Shown: positions 15,264-23,243 of the stretch, piece by piece | Position numbering within the stretch: position 1 is the first letter of the stretch | Layout: every line of letters begins with the position of its first letter | Assembly (NCBI GenBank): GCA_030378005.1 | Contig: JAUCGF010000009.1 | Coordinates: forward strand, 1 to 35,109 | Length of the DNA: 35,109 nt | From: Desulfococcaceae bacterium HSG9 | Lineage (GTDB): Bacteria > Desulfobacterota > Desulfobacteria > Desulfobacterales > JAUCGF01 | Direction: 5' to 3' | The notes under the pieces: generated by a model | What the model was told of the DNA's origin: nothing | Database searches by the model: none | The model's input: the letters and a program-made list of their open reading frames with translations, nothing else | Program-made: the position numbers and the translations under genes

Positions 15264-17618
15264 ATGAAATATCTCAAAATTATGTGTGTAGGGTTCTGTA
15301 TGATGGCAATGGCATTCGTATTTCCGGCAACCGGAGATGCGGAGGATTGGACGGTAATGGATTCCGGGACGGGAGCAGATGTGTATTCCTATGGCGTGTG
15401 GGGCAATTCCGGCTCTGATGTCTTTGCCGTGGGGTATGACGGCACCATTCTTCACTATGACGGAAGCGCATGGTCGGTAATGACTTCCGAGACGACAGAG
15501 CGTCTCAATAGTGTGTGGAGCAGTTCCAGCTCTGATGTCTTTGCCGTGGGTGATAACGGCACAATCCTTCACTATGACGGGAGCGCATGGTCGGAAATGA
15601 CTTCCGGGACGACAGATATACTCAATGACGTGTGGGGCAGTTCCGGCTCGAATGTCTTTGCTGTGGGATGGAACGGCACCATTCTTCATTATAACGGAAG
15701 CGCATGGTCGGAAATGACTTCCGGGACGACAGAGTATCTTTTTGACGTGTGGGGCGGTACCAGCTCTGATGTCTTTGCCGTGGGTAGTTTCGGCACAATC
15801 CTTCACTATGACGGGATTGAATGGTCAAAAATGACTTCCGGGACGGCAGAGTATCTTTGGGGCGTGTGGGGCAATTCTGAATCGGATGTCTTTGTCGTGG
15901 GAAATAGAGGCACAATCCTTCATTATGATGGGATTGAATGGTCGAAAATGACTTTTGGAACGATAGAGCAGCGCTTCTATGGCGTGTGGGGCAGTTCCGG
16001 CTCTAATGTCTTTGCCGTGGGGCATGACGGCATAATTATTCACTATGACGGGAGCGTATGGTCAGAAATGACTTCCGAGACGACAGACCTTCTCTGGGGC
16101 GTGTGGGGCAGTTCCGGCTCTGATGTCTTTGCCGTCGGTAACTTCGGCACAATTCTTCACTATGGAGATATTATCGAAGATTGGACGGAAATGGATTCTG
16201 GGACGACAGAACATCTCGTTGGCCTGTGGGGCAGTTCCGGCACGGATGTCTTTACTATGGGAGATGGCGGTACAATCCTTCATCATGATGGGAGTGCATG
16301 GTCGATGATGACTTCCGGGACGACAGCGAATCTCCGTAGCGTGTGGGGTGGTTCCGGCACCGATGTCTTTGCCGTAGGTCTAAACGGCGCAATCCTTCAT
16401 TATAATGGAAGCGCATGGTCGGAAATGACTTCCGGAACGACAGAACCTCTCGCTGGTGTTTGGGGCAGTTCCGGCTCTGATGTCTTTGCCGTGGGTAAAC
16501 CCGGAAGAATTCTTCACTATGACGGGATTTTATGGTCAAAAATGGCTTCCGGGACGACAAATTCTCTCGTGGAGGTGTGGGGCAGTTCTGGCTCGGATGT
16601 CTTTGCTGTGGGAGATGGAGGTACAATCCTTCATTATAATGGAAGTGCATGGTCGGAAATGACTTCCGGAACAACAAATTTTCTCAAAAACGTGTGGGGC
16701 CGTTCTGGCTCGGATGTTTTTGCTGTGGGAGATGAAGGTACAATCCTTCATTATGATGGAAGCGTATGGTCGGAAATGACTTCCGGGACGATAGATAATC
16801 TCTTAAGCGTGTGGGGTGGTTCCGGCTCGGATGTCTTTGCCGTGGGATATGACGGCACAATTGTTCATTATAATGGAAGCGCATGGTCGGAAATGACTTC
16901 CGGGACTACAGCGCGTCTCTGGGGCGTATGGGGCAGTTCCGGCTCTGATGTTTTTGCCGTGGGTTGGAAAGGAAAAATCCTTCACTATGGAGATATTATC
17001 AAAGACGGCGCTCTGGATATAGTTGACAGTTCGGCTCCTTGCGGCGGAAGCGTGTCAGTGCCGGTCAGAATTCAAGACGCGCCGAACATGGTCAACGCGC
17101 TGGGTTTCGAGGTCACTTATGACCCGGCCATGCTGACTTATACGGGCTTTGTCAAAGGCCCGCTGGTGGATAATTTCGATGATCCGGTCGGCGATTTCGA
17201 TGTCAACCCGTACTCTCCCGGCGCTATACGCATCGGCGGTTACCGCTCTTTCGACGGTATCGCACCGGGTGCCGGCGGTGTGCTGGTATATCTGAAATTC
17301 GACATAGCGGCTGTATGTGATTCATCCGTTTTGGAAATTGCGGCATTGACCGATGACATCGGTTCATGGACTGCGACCCCCGGCAGTTTCACACCGGGTT
17401 CCGCAACCGTATGCAACGGAGATGTCAATATTGATGGCGAAATCACGCCGGCCGATGCGTTGTGCGTTTTTGAAAAATACATGACAATTTGTCCGACATC
17501 CTGCGGAATTGAATGTGATGACTTATGCGGAGATGTGAACGGAGACGGTGATACCACACCGGACGATGCGAGGTGTATTTTCAATTATTATCTCGGTAAA
17601 CCAAGTTGTCTTGATTAA
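15264..17618 (+). CDS. Secreted twin seven-bladed propeller protein with cohesin-dockerin C-terminus
   Basis: The frame is open from 15192, but ATG 15264 follows GGGAG and starts a clean signal peptide ending FPATGDAED, giving 784 residues. Fourteen copies of a 39-residue unit (VWGSSGSDVFAVGDNGTILH type) follow in two blocks of seven. Each block opens with DWTxMDSGT and closes with ILHYGDII, as expected for two closed seven-bladed beta-propellers. A cohesin domain (about residues 585-715, GFEVTYDPAMLTYTGF) follows, then a type I dockerin with two calcium loops (DVNIDGEITPADAL, DVNGDGDTTPDDAR). Having both cohesin and dockerin in one chain would allow head-to-tail assembly. The last 606 bp of coding sequence are nearly identical to the end of the FG-GAP gene at 19509-20114. 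Confidence 0.9.
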   Translation: MKYLKIMCVGFCMMAMAFVFPATGDAEDWTVMDSGTGADVYSYGVWGNSGSDVFAVGYDGTILHYDGSAWSVMTSETTERLNSVWSSSSSDVFAVGDNGTILHYDGSAWSEMTSGTTDILNDVWGSSGSNVFAVGWNGTILHYNGSAWSEMTSGTTEYLFDVWGGTSSDVFAVGSFGTILHYDGIEWSKMTSGTAEYLWGVWGNSESDVFVVGNRGTILHYDGIEWSKMTFGTIEQRFYGVWGSSGSNVFAVGHDGIIIHYDGSVWSEMTSETTDLLWGVWGSSGSDVFAVGNFGTILHYGDIIEDWTEMDSGTTEHLVGLWGSSGTDVFTMGDGGTILHHDGSAWSMMTSGTTANLRSVWGGSGTDVFAVGLNGAILHYNGSAWSEMTSGTTEPLAGVWGSSGSDVFAVGKPGRILHYDGILWSKMASGTTNSLVEVWGSSGSDVFAVGDGGTILHYNGSAWSEMTSGTTNFLKNVWGRSGSDVFAVGDEGTILHYDGSVWSEMTSGTIDNLLSVWGGSGSDVFAVGYDGTIVHYNGSAWSEMTSGTTARLWGVWGSSGSDVFAVGWKGKILHYGDIIKDGALDIVDSSAPCGGSVSVPVRIQDAPNMVNALGFEVTYDPAMLTYTGFVKGPLVDNFDDPVGDFDVNPYSPGAIRIGGYRSFDGIAPGAGGVLVYLKFDIAAVCDSSVLEIAALTDDIGSWTATPGSFTPGSATVCNGDVNIDGEITPADALCVFEKYMTICPTSCGIECDDLCGDVNGDGDTTPDDARCIFNYYLGKPSCLD
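15393..17000 (+). repeat. Array of fourteen 117-bp coding repeats
   Basis: The repeat unit is 39 codons with strong base-level similarity between copies (GTGTGGGGCAGTTCCGGCTC recurs). Units 7 and 14 share a distinct ending (CACTATGGAGATATTATC), showing that a block of seven was duplicated as a whole. The boundary between blocks is near 16185. Confidence 0.9.
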
Positions 17619-17720
17619 AGCGGTAGGGTGGGCAACGTTTTTGCATTCACGTTCTTTATTGCTTATCAATAAGGATAAAATGCGGATTTTGTTTAAAAAA
17701 TCAGATTTGCCCACCATTTA
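17013..17720 (+). repeat. 708-bp duplicated cohesin-dockerin segment, copy 1
   Basis: This segment (CTGGATAT... to ...CCACCATTTA) aligns without gaps, by equal length, with 19509-20216. It covers the cohesin and dockerin codons, the stop and about 100 bp of 3' flank with the GGTGGGCAA/TTGCCCACC inverted repeat (17627-17635 / 17707-17715). Similarity through the non-coding flank shows duplication of DNA, not convergent selection. Confidence 0.9.
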
Positions 17721-17736
17721 CAAAAAAAATAATAAA

Positions 17737-17917
17737 AACCTTATTTCAGTTTTTAAACCTTAGTAGAATATGAAAATTTGATAAAATGAAACCTTATTGC
17801 CTTATCAGATACCGTCATTTTGTTATGAAACAGGAAATTTCACGCAAAAATAAGGTAATAAGCTAAAGGACAGGACAGTATTTCAGCTACTAAGGTTTTA
17901 AAATTCTAAAATAAGGT
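17737..17917. repeat. MITE-like inverted-repeat element before the FG-GAP gene
   Basis: About 30-bp imperfect terminal inverted repeats (17737-17766, AACCTTATTTCAG...; 17887-17917, ...CTAAAATAAGGT) enclose 120 bp with further CCTTATTGCC/AAGGTAATAAG symmetry. It carries no coding capacity. A separate small palindrome, GTCAGAT/ATCTGAC, abuts it at 17916-17935. The rest of 17721-18050 holds no gene. Confidence 0.6.
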
Positions 17918-17945
17918 CAGATGTCGTAATCTGACAAAGCAGTAC

Positions 17946-17987
17946 AAAACACATCCGTAAAACAAAAGAAAGGAGGGCAATCGGAAG
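17946..17987 (+). promoter_or_regulatory. 42-nt leader motif shared with the propeller/GEVED gene
   Basis: This matches 6726-6767 (opposite strand) at 39 of 42 positions and lies 64 nt before the FG-GAP start, in the same orientation relative to its gene. The core is AAGAAAGGAGGGCAATCGG. Its function is unknown; a post-transcriptional element or operator is plausible. Confidence 0.55.
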
Positions 17988-18050
17988 CAAGCGATCAGCA
18001 ATATGGACCGATGATTTAAACTGACTTGCAACGTAAAACGGAGGTAAAAA

Positions 18051-19214
18051 ATGAGTACACAAAAAATGAAAAAAAACAGCTTGACGTTTAAAATTGCAAA
18101 AACGCCTTTTTCCCTATTTGGGAAGGCGCTTTTATTTTTGTCAGCCGCTGTCTTGATGACCGCGCTGATAACCGCCCCGTGCATAGCGAGGCAAAATGAC
18201 GTTTTGCCGTCTGAAGCAATGGCGGCTATCGCCAAGTCGATCAGCAAAGACCTGCCGGCCACTTATAACATTGAAAAAATCGGAGACGGATATGCTGTGG
18301 AAAACCGTTCCCATAAAATGAAAATGTCATTTTCGCACGAGGAGATTCGATTCTGCAAGACGAATACGGACGATTCGTATGCTCTCACCCTCACCGGCAT
18401 CGGTTATGACACGCTGGAAACACCGCCGCCGGCTGAAATAAAGGCTCTGGGAAACCGTATCGAATTCCGCCGTGGCGATAACCTCACCGAGTGGTATCTC
18501 AACACGCCTTTGGGACTGGAACAGGGTTTCACCCTTGACAGCCCGCCCGGCAATTCCGCGGGCGATTCCCATGCGCGGTTAGAATTAACCTTGCAAAGCT
18601 CCCTTGACGCGGTGCTGCTGGACGACCGCACCCTTGCATTCAAAAACAGCGCGGGACAGACCGTCACCCGTTATGCGGGCCTTTATGTCTTCGACGCCGC
18701 TGGAAAAACCCTGCCGGCGCGACTGGAAATGCGAAATGACAAACTCATCATTCTCTTTGATGATTCCCATGCACGCTACCCTGTCACAGTGGATCCCTGG
18801 ATTCAAACCGTCAAACTGACCGCCGGCGACGCGGCCGCAGGTGACCGGTTCGGCTGGTCCGTGGCTGTCAGCGGCGACACCGCGGTCGTCGGGGCGCATT
18901 TAAACGACGGCGGAGGCTCTGATTCCGGCTCGGCTTATGTGTTCGTCAAACTGGTAGGCGGATGGAGTGACATGACGCAAACCGCCAAACTGACCGCCGG
19001 CGACGCGGCCGCAAGTGACGAGTTCGGCTTTTCCGTGGCTGTCAGCGGCGACACCGCTGTCGTCGGGGCGTTCTGGGATGACAACGACGGCGGCAACAAC
19101 TCCGGCTCGGCTTATGTGTTCGAAAAGGGAGCCGGATGGACGGACGGCAACGGTAACCAGACCGCCAAACTGACCGCCGGCGACGACGCGGCCGCAAGTG
19201 ACGAGTTCGGCTGA
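18051..19214 (+). CDS. FG-GAP repeat secreted protein, N-terminal part (ends at in-frame TGA)
   Basis: The ATG at 18051 follows ACGGAGG. The 387 residues begin with basic KMKKNSLTF and a signal segment (LFLSAAVLMTALITAPCIA). Residues 45-255 match the N-terminal region that usually precedes FG-GAP arrays in such proteins (TRYAGLYVFDAAGKTLPARL, then ARYPVTVDPWIQ). FG-GAP propeller units follow (FGWSVAVSGDTAVVGAH, FGFSVAVSGDTAVVGAF). The frame hits TGA at 19212-19214 inside a third unit, at the site where the other units have TGG, TTT or TGC. The same frame continues from 19215 through more FG-GAP, cohesin and dockerin to 20114. The gene is therefore probably one 687-residue reading frame broken by a nonsense codon. 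GC content is clearly higher here than in the neighbours. Confidence 0.8.
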   Translation: MSTQKMKKNSLTFKIAKTPFSLFGKALLFLSAAVLMTALITAPCIARQNDVLPSEAMAAIAKSISKDLPATYNIEKIGDGYAVENRSHKMKMSFSHEEIRFCKTNTDDSYALTLTGIGYDTLETPPPAEIKALGNRIEFRRGDNLTEWYLNTPLGLEQGFTLDSPPGNSAGDSHARLELTLQSSLDAVLLDDRTLAFKNSAGQTVTRYAGLYVFDAAGKTLPARLEMRNDKLIILFDDSHARYPVTVDPWIQTVKLTAGDAAAGDRFGWSVAVSGDTAVVGAHLNDGGGSDSGSAYVFVKLVGGWSDMTQTAKLTAGDAAASDEFGFSVAVSGDTAVVGAFWDDNDGGNNSGSAYVFEKGAGWTDGNGNQTAKLTAGDDAAASDEFG

Positions 19215-19217
19215 TCT

Positions 19218-20114
19218 GTGGCTGTCAGCGGCGACACCGCGGTCGTCGGGGCGCATTTAAACGACGACGACGGCCCTGATTCCGGCTCGGCGTACATCTT
19301 TCGTCGTTCAGGCGCTGTATGGTCCCAAGAGGCCAAACTGACCGCCGGCGAACTGGCTTTCTATGACCGGTTCGGCTGCTCCGTGGCTGTCAGCGGCGAC
19401 ACCGCTGTCGTCGGGGCGGACGGGGAGTGGTCAGGAGGAGGAGGCTTCGGCACCCCCGCCGGATCGGCTTATGTTTTTGTAATACCAACGGCAGGCGGTA
19501 CCGGTGACCTGGATATCGTTGACAGTTCGGCTCCTTGCGGCGGAAGCGTGTCAGTACCGGTCAGAATTCAAGACGCGCCGAACATGGTCAACGCACTGGG
19601 TTTCGAAGTCACTTATGACCCGGCCATACTGACTTATACGGGCTTTGTCAAAGGCACGCTGGTGGATAATTTCGATGATCCGGTCGGCGATTTCGATGTC
19701 AACCCGTACTCTTCCGGCGCTATACGCATCGGCGGTTACCGCTCTTTAGACGGTATCGCATCGGGTGCCGGCGGTGTGCTGGTATATCTGAAATTCGACA
19801 TAGCGGCTGTATGTGATTCATCCGTTTTGGAAATTGCGGCATTGACTGATGACATCGGTTCATGGACTGCGACCTCCGGCCGTTTTACACCGGGTTCCGT
19901 AACCGTATGCGACGGAGATGTTAATGGTGATGGCGACATCACGCCGGCCGATGCGTTGTGCGCTTTTGAAAAATACATGACGATTTGTCCGACATCCTGC
20001 GGAATTAAATGTGCTGACGTATGCGGAGATGTGAACGGAGACGGTGATACCACGCCAGCCGATGCGTTGTGTATTTTCAACAAGTATCTCGGTAAACCGA
20101 GTTGTCTTGATTAA
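19218..20114 (+). pseudogene. FG-GAP/cohesin/dockerin protein, C-terminal part after in-frame TGA
   Basis: This is the same-frame continuation of the FG-GAP gene after the TGA at 19212. It holds the rest of the third and a fourth FG-GAP unit (FGCSVAVSGDTAVVGAD), a cohesin domain (GFEVTYDPAILTYTGF) and a type I dockerin with two calcium loops (DVNGDGDITPADAL, DVNGDGDTTPADAL). It has no ribosome site of its own; the GTG at 19218 is only the first available codon. Without read-through, the cell would lose the cohesin-dockerin end. The domains themselves are undamaged, which argues for a recent mutation, a sequence error or real read-through. Confidence 0.75.
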
Positions 20115-20216
20115 AGCGACAGGGTGGGCAACGTTTTTGCATTCACGTTCTTTATTACTTATCAATAAGGATAAAATGCGGATTTTGTTAAAAAAATCAG
20201 ACTTGCCCACCATTTA
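19509..20216 (+). repeat. 708-bp duplicated cohesin-dockerin segment, copy 2
   Basis: This is the partner of 17013-17720, equal in length and nearly identical, including the 3' flank with the inverted repeat 20123-20131 / 20203-20211. Most differences are single substitutions. Confidence 0.9.
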
Positions 20217-20238
20217 AGAGCCATATCCTATCGTTACA

Positions 20239-20466
20239 CGGTATCTACAAGGATTTTTTTTAGAAAGGATTCTAACTGTGCAAGGCAGATACATCTTGAT
20301 TCAATTGATAATATTATTAAACAAGACGGCAAAACACAAATGCTGTCAGGTGCATCAGAAATCGGATTTTTTGGAAAAATCCGATTTCTTAAATTGCTTG
20401 AAAACAATGGCCGTGGTTAAAACCGGTATCTACAAGGATTTTTTTTAGAAAGGATTCTAACTGTGC
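20239..20466. repeat. Direct repeat of a 43-nt sequence, with hairpin between copies
   Basis: Positions 20239-20281 and 20424-20466 are identical over 43 nt (CGGTATCTACAAGG ... CTAACTGTGC). Similarity continues for about 60 nt after each copy (AACAAGACGGCAAAACA). A 14-bp hairpin, GAAATCGGATTTTT (20358-20371) with 20375-20388, lies between them. There is no coding frame in 20217-20604. Duplicated small RNAs or mobile debris are both possible. Confidence 0.75.
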
Positions 20467-20604
20467 CTGGCAAATAACACCTTGATTTGATTGATATTTA
20501 TTCTTTAACAAGACGGCAAAACATAAATGCGGTCGAATGAATCAGTCAACTTTACCAAATTCTGGAAGTTTAGGAAAATTATTGCGAATCATTATTGTGC
20601 TGTT

Positions 20605-21948
20605 TTAATTCGGGGGATTTAATTTTTTTAACAGGGTTTTCCTGTCAATTTTTAAAATTCTAAGGGCTTTGGCCTTATTCCCGCCGGTTTGTTCGACAAC
20701 GTCTCTGACATATTTTTTTGACATATCTTCCAGGCTGAGATTAAGGCGCTGATTACTGTAAACATTGAATTTCATCATGTCAGGAAAACTCACACTGTCG
20801 ATATGATTCTTATCATTCATGATCAGACTTCGATGAATCAGATTTTCAAGCTCCCTGACATTGCCGGGCCAGGAATATTTTTTCAGAGCGCTGATGGCCT
20901 TTTCGGTAAATTCCGGTTCTGTTTTTTCAAGTTCTTCAGCGTATTTCAAGGCAAAATGTTTGGCAAGAAAAATAATATCATCCCCGCGATCCCTGAGTGG
21001 AGGGACATTGATATTGATAACATTCAAACGGAAAAACAGATCCTGGCGGAACTGACCTTTTTCAACCAGGTCTTCCAGATTTTTATTGGTTGCCGCGATA
21101 ATTCTGACATCAATTTTTTTTGTCAGAGTTTCCCCGACCCGGCAAATTTCTTTCTCCTGTAAAACTCTGAGCAGTTTGGCCTGAAGTTCTGACGGCAATT
21201 CACTGATTTCATCTAAAAAAAGGCACCCTTTTTCAGCAGCCTGGAAAAATCCTTTTCTGTGTTGCACAGCGCCGGTGAAAGCTCCCTTTACATGGCCGAA
21301 CAATTCGCTTTCAAAAAGGCTGACAGGTATGCCCGGGCAATTGACAGGAATAAAAGGATAAACAGACCTGGCCTTATGATTATAGTGAATCGCGCGAGCC
21401 ACCAGCTCTTTACCTGTGCCGTTTTCTCCGGTTATCAAAACAGTCGCATCGTTCAGACAGGCTTTTTCAATCTTTGAATACATCTCAAGCATATTTTGAG
21501 ATTGACCGATAATGCCGAACCGCGTCCAGGTGTCATCATATATCACATCCGGGTCTGTTTTTTTTTCTTTAAGCTTTTGAATACTCTTTTCCACCGCATC
21601 AAGAAGTTCCTTACCTGTGAACGGCTTGGTGATGTATTCATCAGCCCCTTCTTTCATGGCCGCCACAGCGCTGTCAATCGAGCCGTATCCTGTGAGCATG
21701 ATAATACAGATATTTTGAAAATGATCGCGAACATATTTTATCAGTTCAAGACCGGTGTGTCGCGGCATTTTATAGTCAGTGATCAAAAGGTCAACAGCCT
21801 GCCTTGAAAGGATTTCGATGGCATCATTCACGCTGTGTGCCGTAAAGATATGAAACCCGGCCATTTCAAGATTTCTTTGAATCACTTCGCAAGTGATAAT
21901 ATTATCATCAACAATGAGAATCACTTCTTTGTCGTTCTGATCCGGCAT
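20605..21948 (-). CDS. Sigma-54-dependent response regulator (NtrC family)
   Basis: This is an enhancer-binding transcription activator. The ATG at 21948 follows GGAGGG and overlaps the kinase TGA (TGATG), so I prefer it over the frame-open codon at 21972; the product has 447 residues. The receiver domain (about 8-120) has Asp58 in LLITDYKMP as the phosphate acceptor. The AAA+ domain follows, with Walker A GENGTGKE (about 174-181), the sigma-54 contact loop GAFTGA (222-227) and Walker B GCLFLDEI (241-248). The Fis-type helix-turn-helix fills the last 40 residues (GGNKAKALRILKIDRKTLLK). It is co-transcribed with the histidine kinase gene ending at its start. A sigma-54 promoter near 24939 before the gdhA operon is a likely target. 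Confidence 0.95.
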   Translation of the reverse strand: MPDQNDKEVILIVDDNIITCEVIQRNLEMAGFHIFTAHSVNDAIEILSRQAVDLLITDYKMPRHTGLELIKYVRDHFQNICIIMLTGYGSIDSAVAAMKEGADEYITKPFTGKELLDAVEKSIQKLKEKKTDPDVIYDDTWTRFGIIGQSQNMLEMYSKIEKACLNDATVLITGENGTGKELVARAIHYNHKARSVYPFIPVNCPGIPVSLFESELFGHVKGAFTGAVQHRKGFFQAAEKGCLFLDEISELPSELQAKLLRVLQEKEICRVGETLTKKIDVRIIAATNKNLEDLVEKGQFRQDLFFRLNVININVPPLRDRGDDIIFLAKHFALKYAEELEKTEPEFTEKAISALKKYSWPGNVRELENLIHRSLIMNDKNHIDSVSFPDMMKFNVYSNQRLNLSLEDMSKKYVRDVVEQTGGNKAKALRILKIDRKTLLKKLNPPN

Positions 21949-23135
21949 CAAGTTCCCTCCAGGGGCAAGCATACTTCAAAAATCGTTCCTTTACCCGGCT
22001 CACTGCTGACTTTGATGTCTCCGCTATGGTTCCGGATAATTCCATAAACAACCGAAAGGCCTAACCCCGTGCCTTCGCCCACATCCTTTGTTGTAAAAAA
22101 GGGGATAAATGTTTTACTGATATTTTCACCCGATATCCCGATTCCGGTGTCTTCAACGGCCAAGACCGCGTTTTTGCTGTTCTTTCTTGTGGAGATTATC
22201 AATTTTCCGCCATTTCGCATTGCCTGAATCGCATTGACAGTCAAATTCGTGATGACCTGTTTGATTTGATTGGGATCGGCTGAGACGGTTATATTTTCAG
22301 CATATCGCCTTACAATTTCGATTCCTTCTTTGATACATCTTGCTTCTAAAAATGTGATGCTGTTGTCAATCACTTCATTAAGGTTTATTTTTTCTTTGGA
22401 GAGTGGGGATTGGCGGGAAAATTCCATTAATTTTTTTATGATTTCACGGGAATATATGACACAATCTTCAATTTTCCCAAGGTCTTTTTGCGCCTGATTC
22501 GGCATTTCAGGCAATTTCAGTGCCAGTTGAGCCAGACCGAGTATATTTCCCAACGGTTCGTTCAATTCGTGGGCGACCCCAGCGGCGAGCTGGCCAATGG
22601 TCGCCAGTCGGTCGGCATGCAAAAGCTGTTGCTTAATAAGTTTTCTGTTCTCATTATCGCGCTGCTTTTCCAGATAAAAACTGATGATATGAGCGATACC
22701 TTTCAGCAGGTTTCTCTCTTCAATCAAAAAAGGATTGTCAGCTTCCGAAGCCAGTCCGGGTTTGTAAAAAACTTCTATAGTCCCTGCAATCACAGTTTCT
22801 ATAAAAATATTTTCACTTTGGACCGCTTCAGATTCAAAAAAACCGGATGAAAGATATTGATTATCTTTAAAAGTGATACGGGCGCAGGAATCTTTTGTAT
22901 ATTGCCATCCATGGGGGACAATACGGACAATTTTATCCAGCGCCGCATCTGTGTCATTTTCTATAACCACGCACTGGGCGACCTGATACAGACAGTTGAG
23001 TTCCTTTATTCTTTCTTCTTCATTGCGGCAGACCCTTTTATACTCATCATAAAAACGTTGCAGTTTCACATTTCGTTTTTGCAGTTTTTCAATGAGTTGC
23101 CGCTGTTCTTCAACTCGGTTATCTATGCTTTCCAT
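21948..23135 (-). CDS. Sensor histidine kinase partner of the sigma-54 regulator
   Basis: The 395-residue protein has no membrane segment. An N-terminal coiled coil (1-45) leads into a GAF-like region (about 48-160; LNCLYQVAQCV and FLIEERNLLKGIAHIISFYL are typical). The HisKA domain carries the phospho-acceptor His189 in GVAHELNEPLGN. The ATPase domain (about 280-392) shows NLTVNAIQAM (N box), VEDTGIGIS (G1) and GEGTGLGLSVVYGI (G2). The stop overlaps the start of the response regulator, so the two are one operon and one signalling pair. The stimulus is unknown; a soluble GAF sensor suggests a cytoplasmic signal. Confidence 0.93.
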   Translation of the reverse strand: MESIDNRVEEQRQLIEKLQKRNVKLQRFYDEYKRVCRNEEERIKELNCLYQVAQCVVIENDTDAALDKIVRIVPHGWQYTKDSCARITFKDNQYLSSGFFESEAVQSENIFIETVIAGTIEVFYKPGLASEADNPFLIEERNLLKGIAHIISFYLEKQRDNENRKLIKQQLLHADRLATIGQLAAGVAHELNEPLGNILGLAQLALKLPEMPNQAQKDLGKIEDCVIYSREIIKKLMEFSRQSPLSKEKINLNEVIDNSITFLEARCIKEGIEIVRRYAENITVSADPNQIKQVITNLTVNAIQAMRNGGKLIISTRKNSKNAVLAVEDTGIGISGENISKTFIPFFTTKDVGEGTGLGLSVVYGIIRNHSGDIKVSSEPGKGTIFEVCLPLEGT

Positions 23136-23172
23136 TTAACGCTTTTTATCCGTTGTAATGTCGTTTCAGTCA

Positions 23173-23201
23173 GTTCCATACCGGAGATTCCGGTATGGAA
23201 C
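23173..23201 (-). terminator. Strong hairpin after gdhA
   Basis: Perfect 13-bp arms GTTCCATACCGGA (23173-23185) and TCCGGTATGGAAC (23189-23201) with a 3-nt loop lie in the gap between the gdhA stop (23244) and the kinase start (23135). No U-tract follows, so it may weaken, process or stabilise the transcript instead of ending it fully. Confidence 0.55.
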
Positions 23202-23243
23202 TTAAAATGGAAAAATAATCTATATTCAACAAAAGTCAATCTA

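Noticed and set aside
15219..16985. Several minus-strand frames with HGKDIRAGTAPHA repeats
   Set aside because: These arise from the antisense of the 117-bp propeller repeats and have no start signals.
15393..17000. Possible CRISPR-like regular array
   Set aside because: The 117-bp units are in-frame coding repeats without unique spacers; this is a protein repeat.
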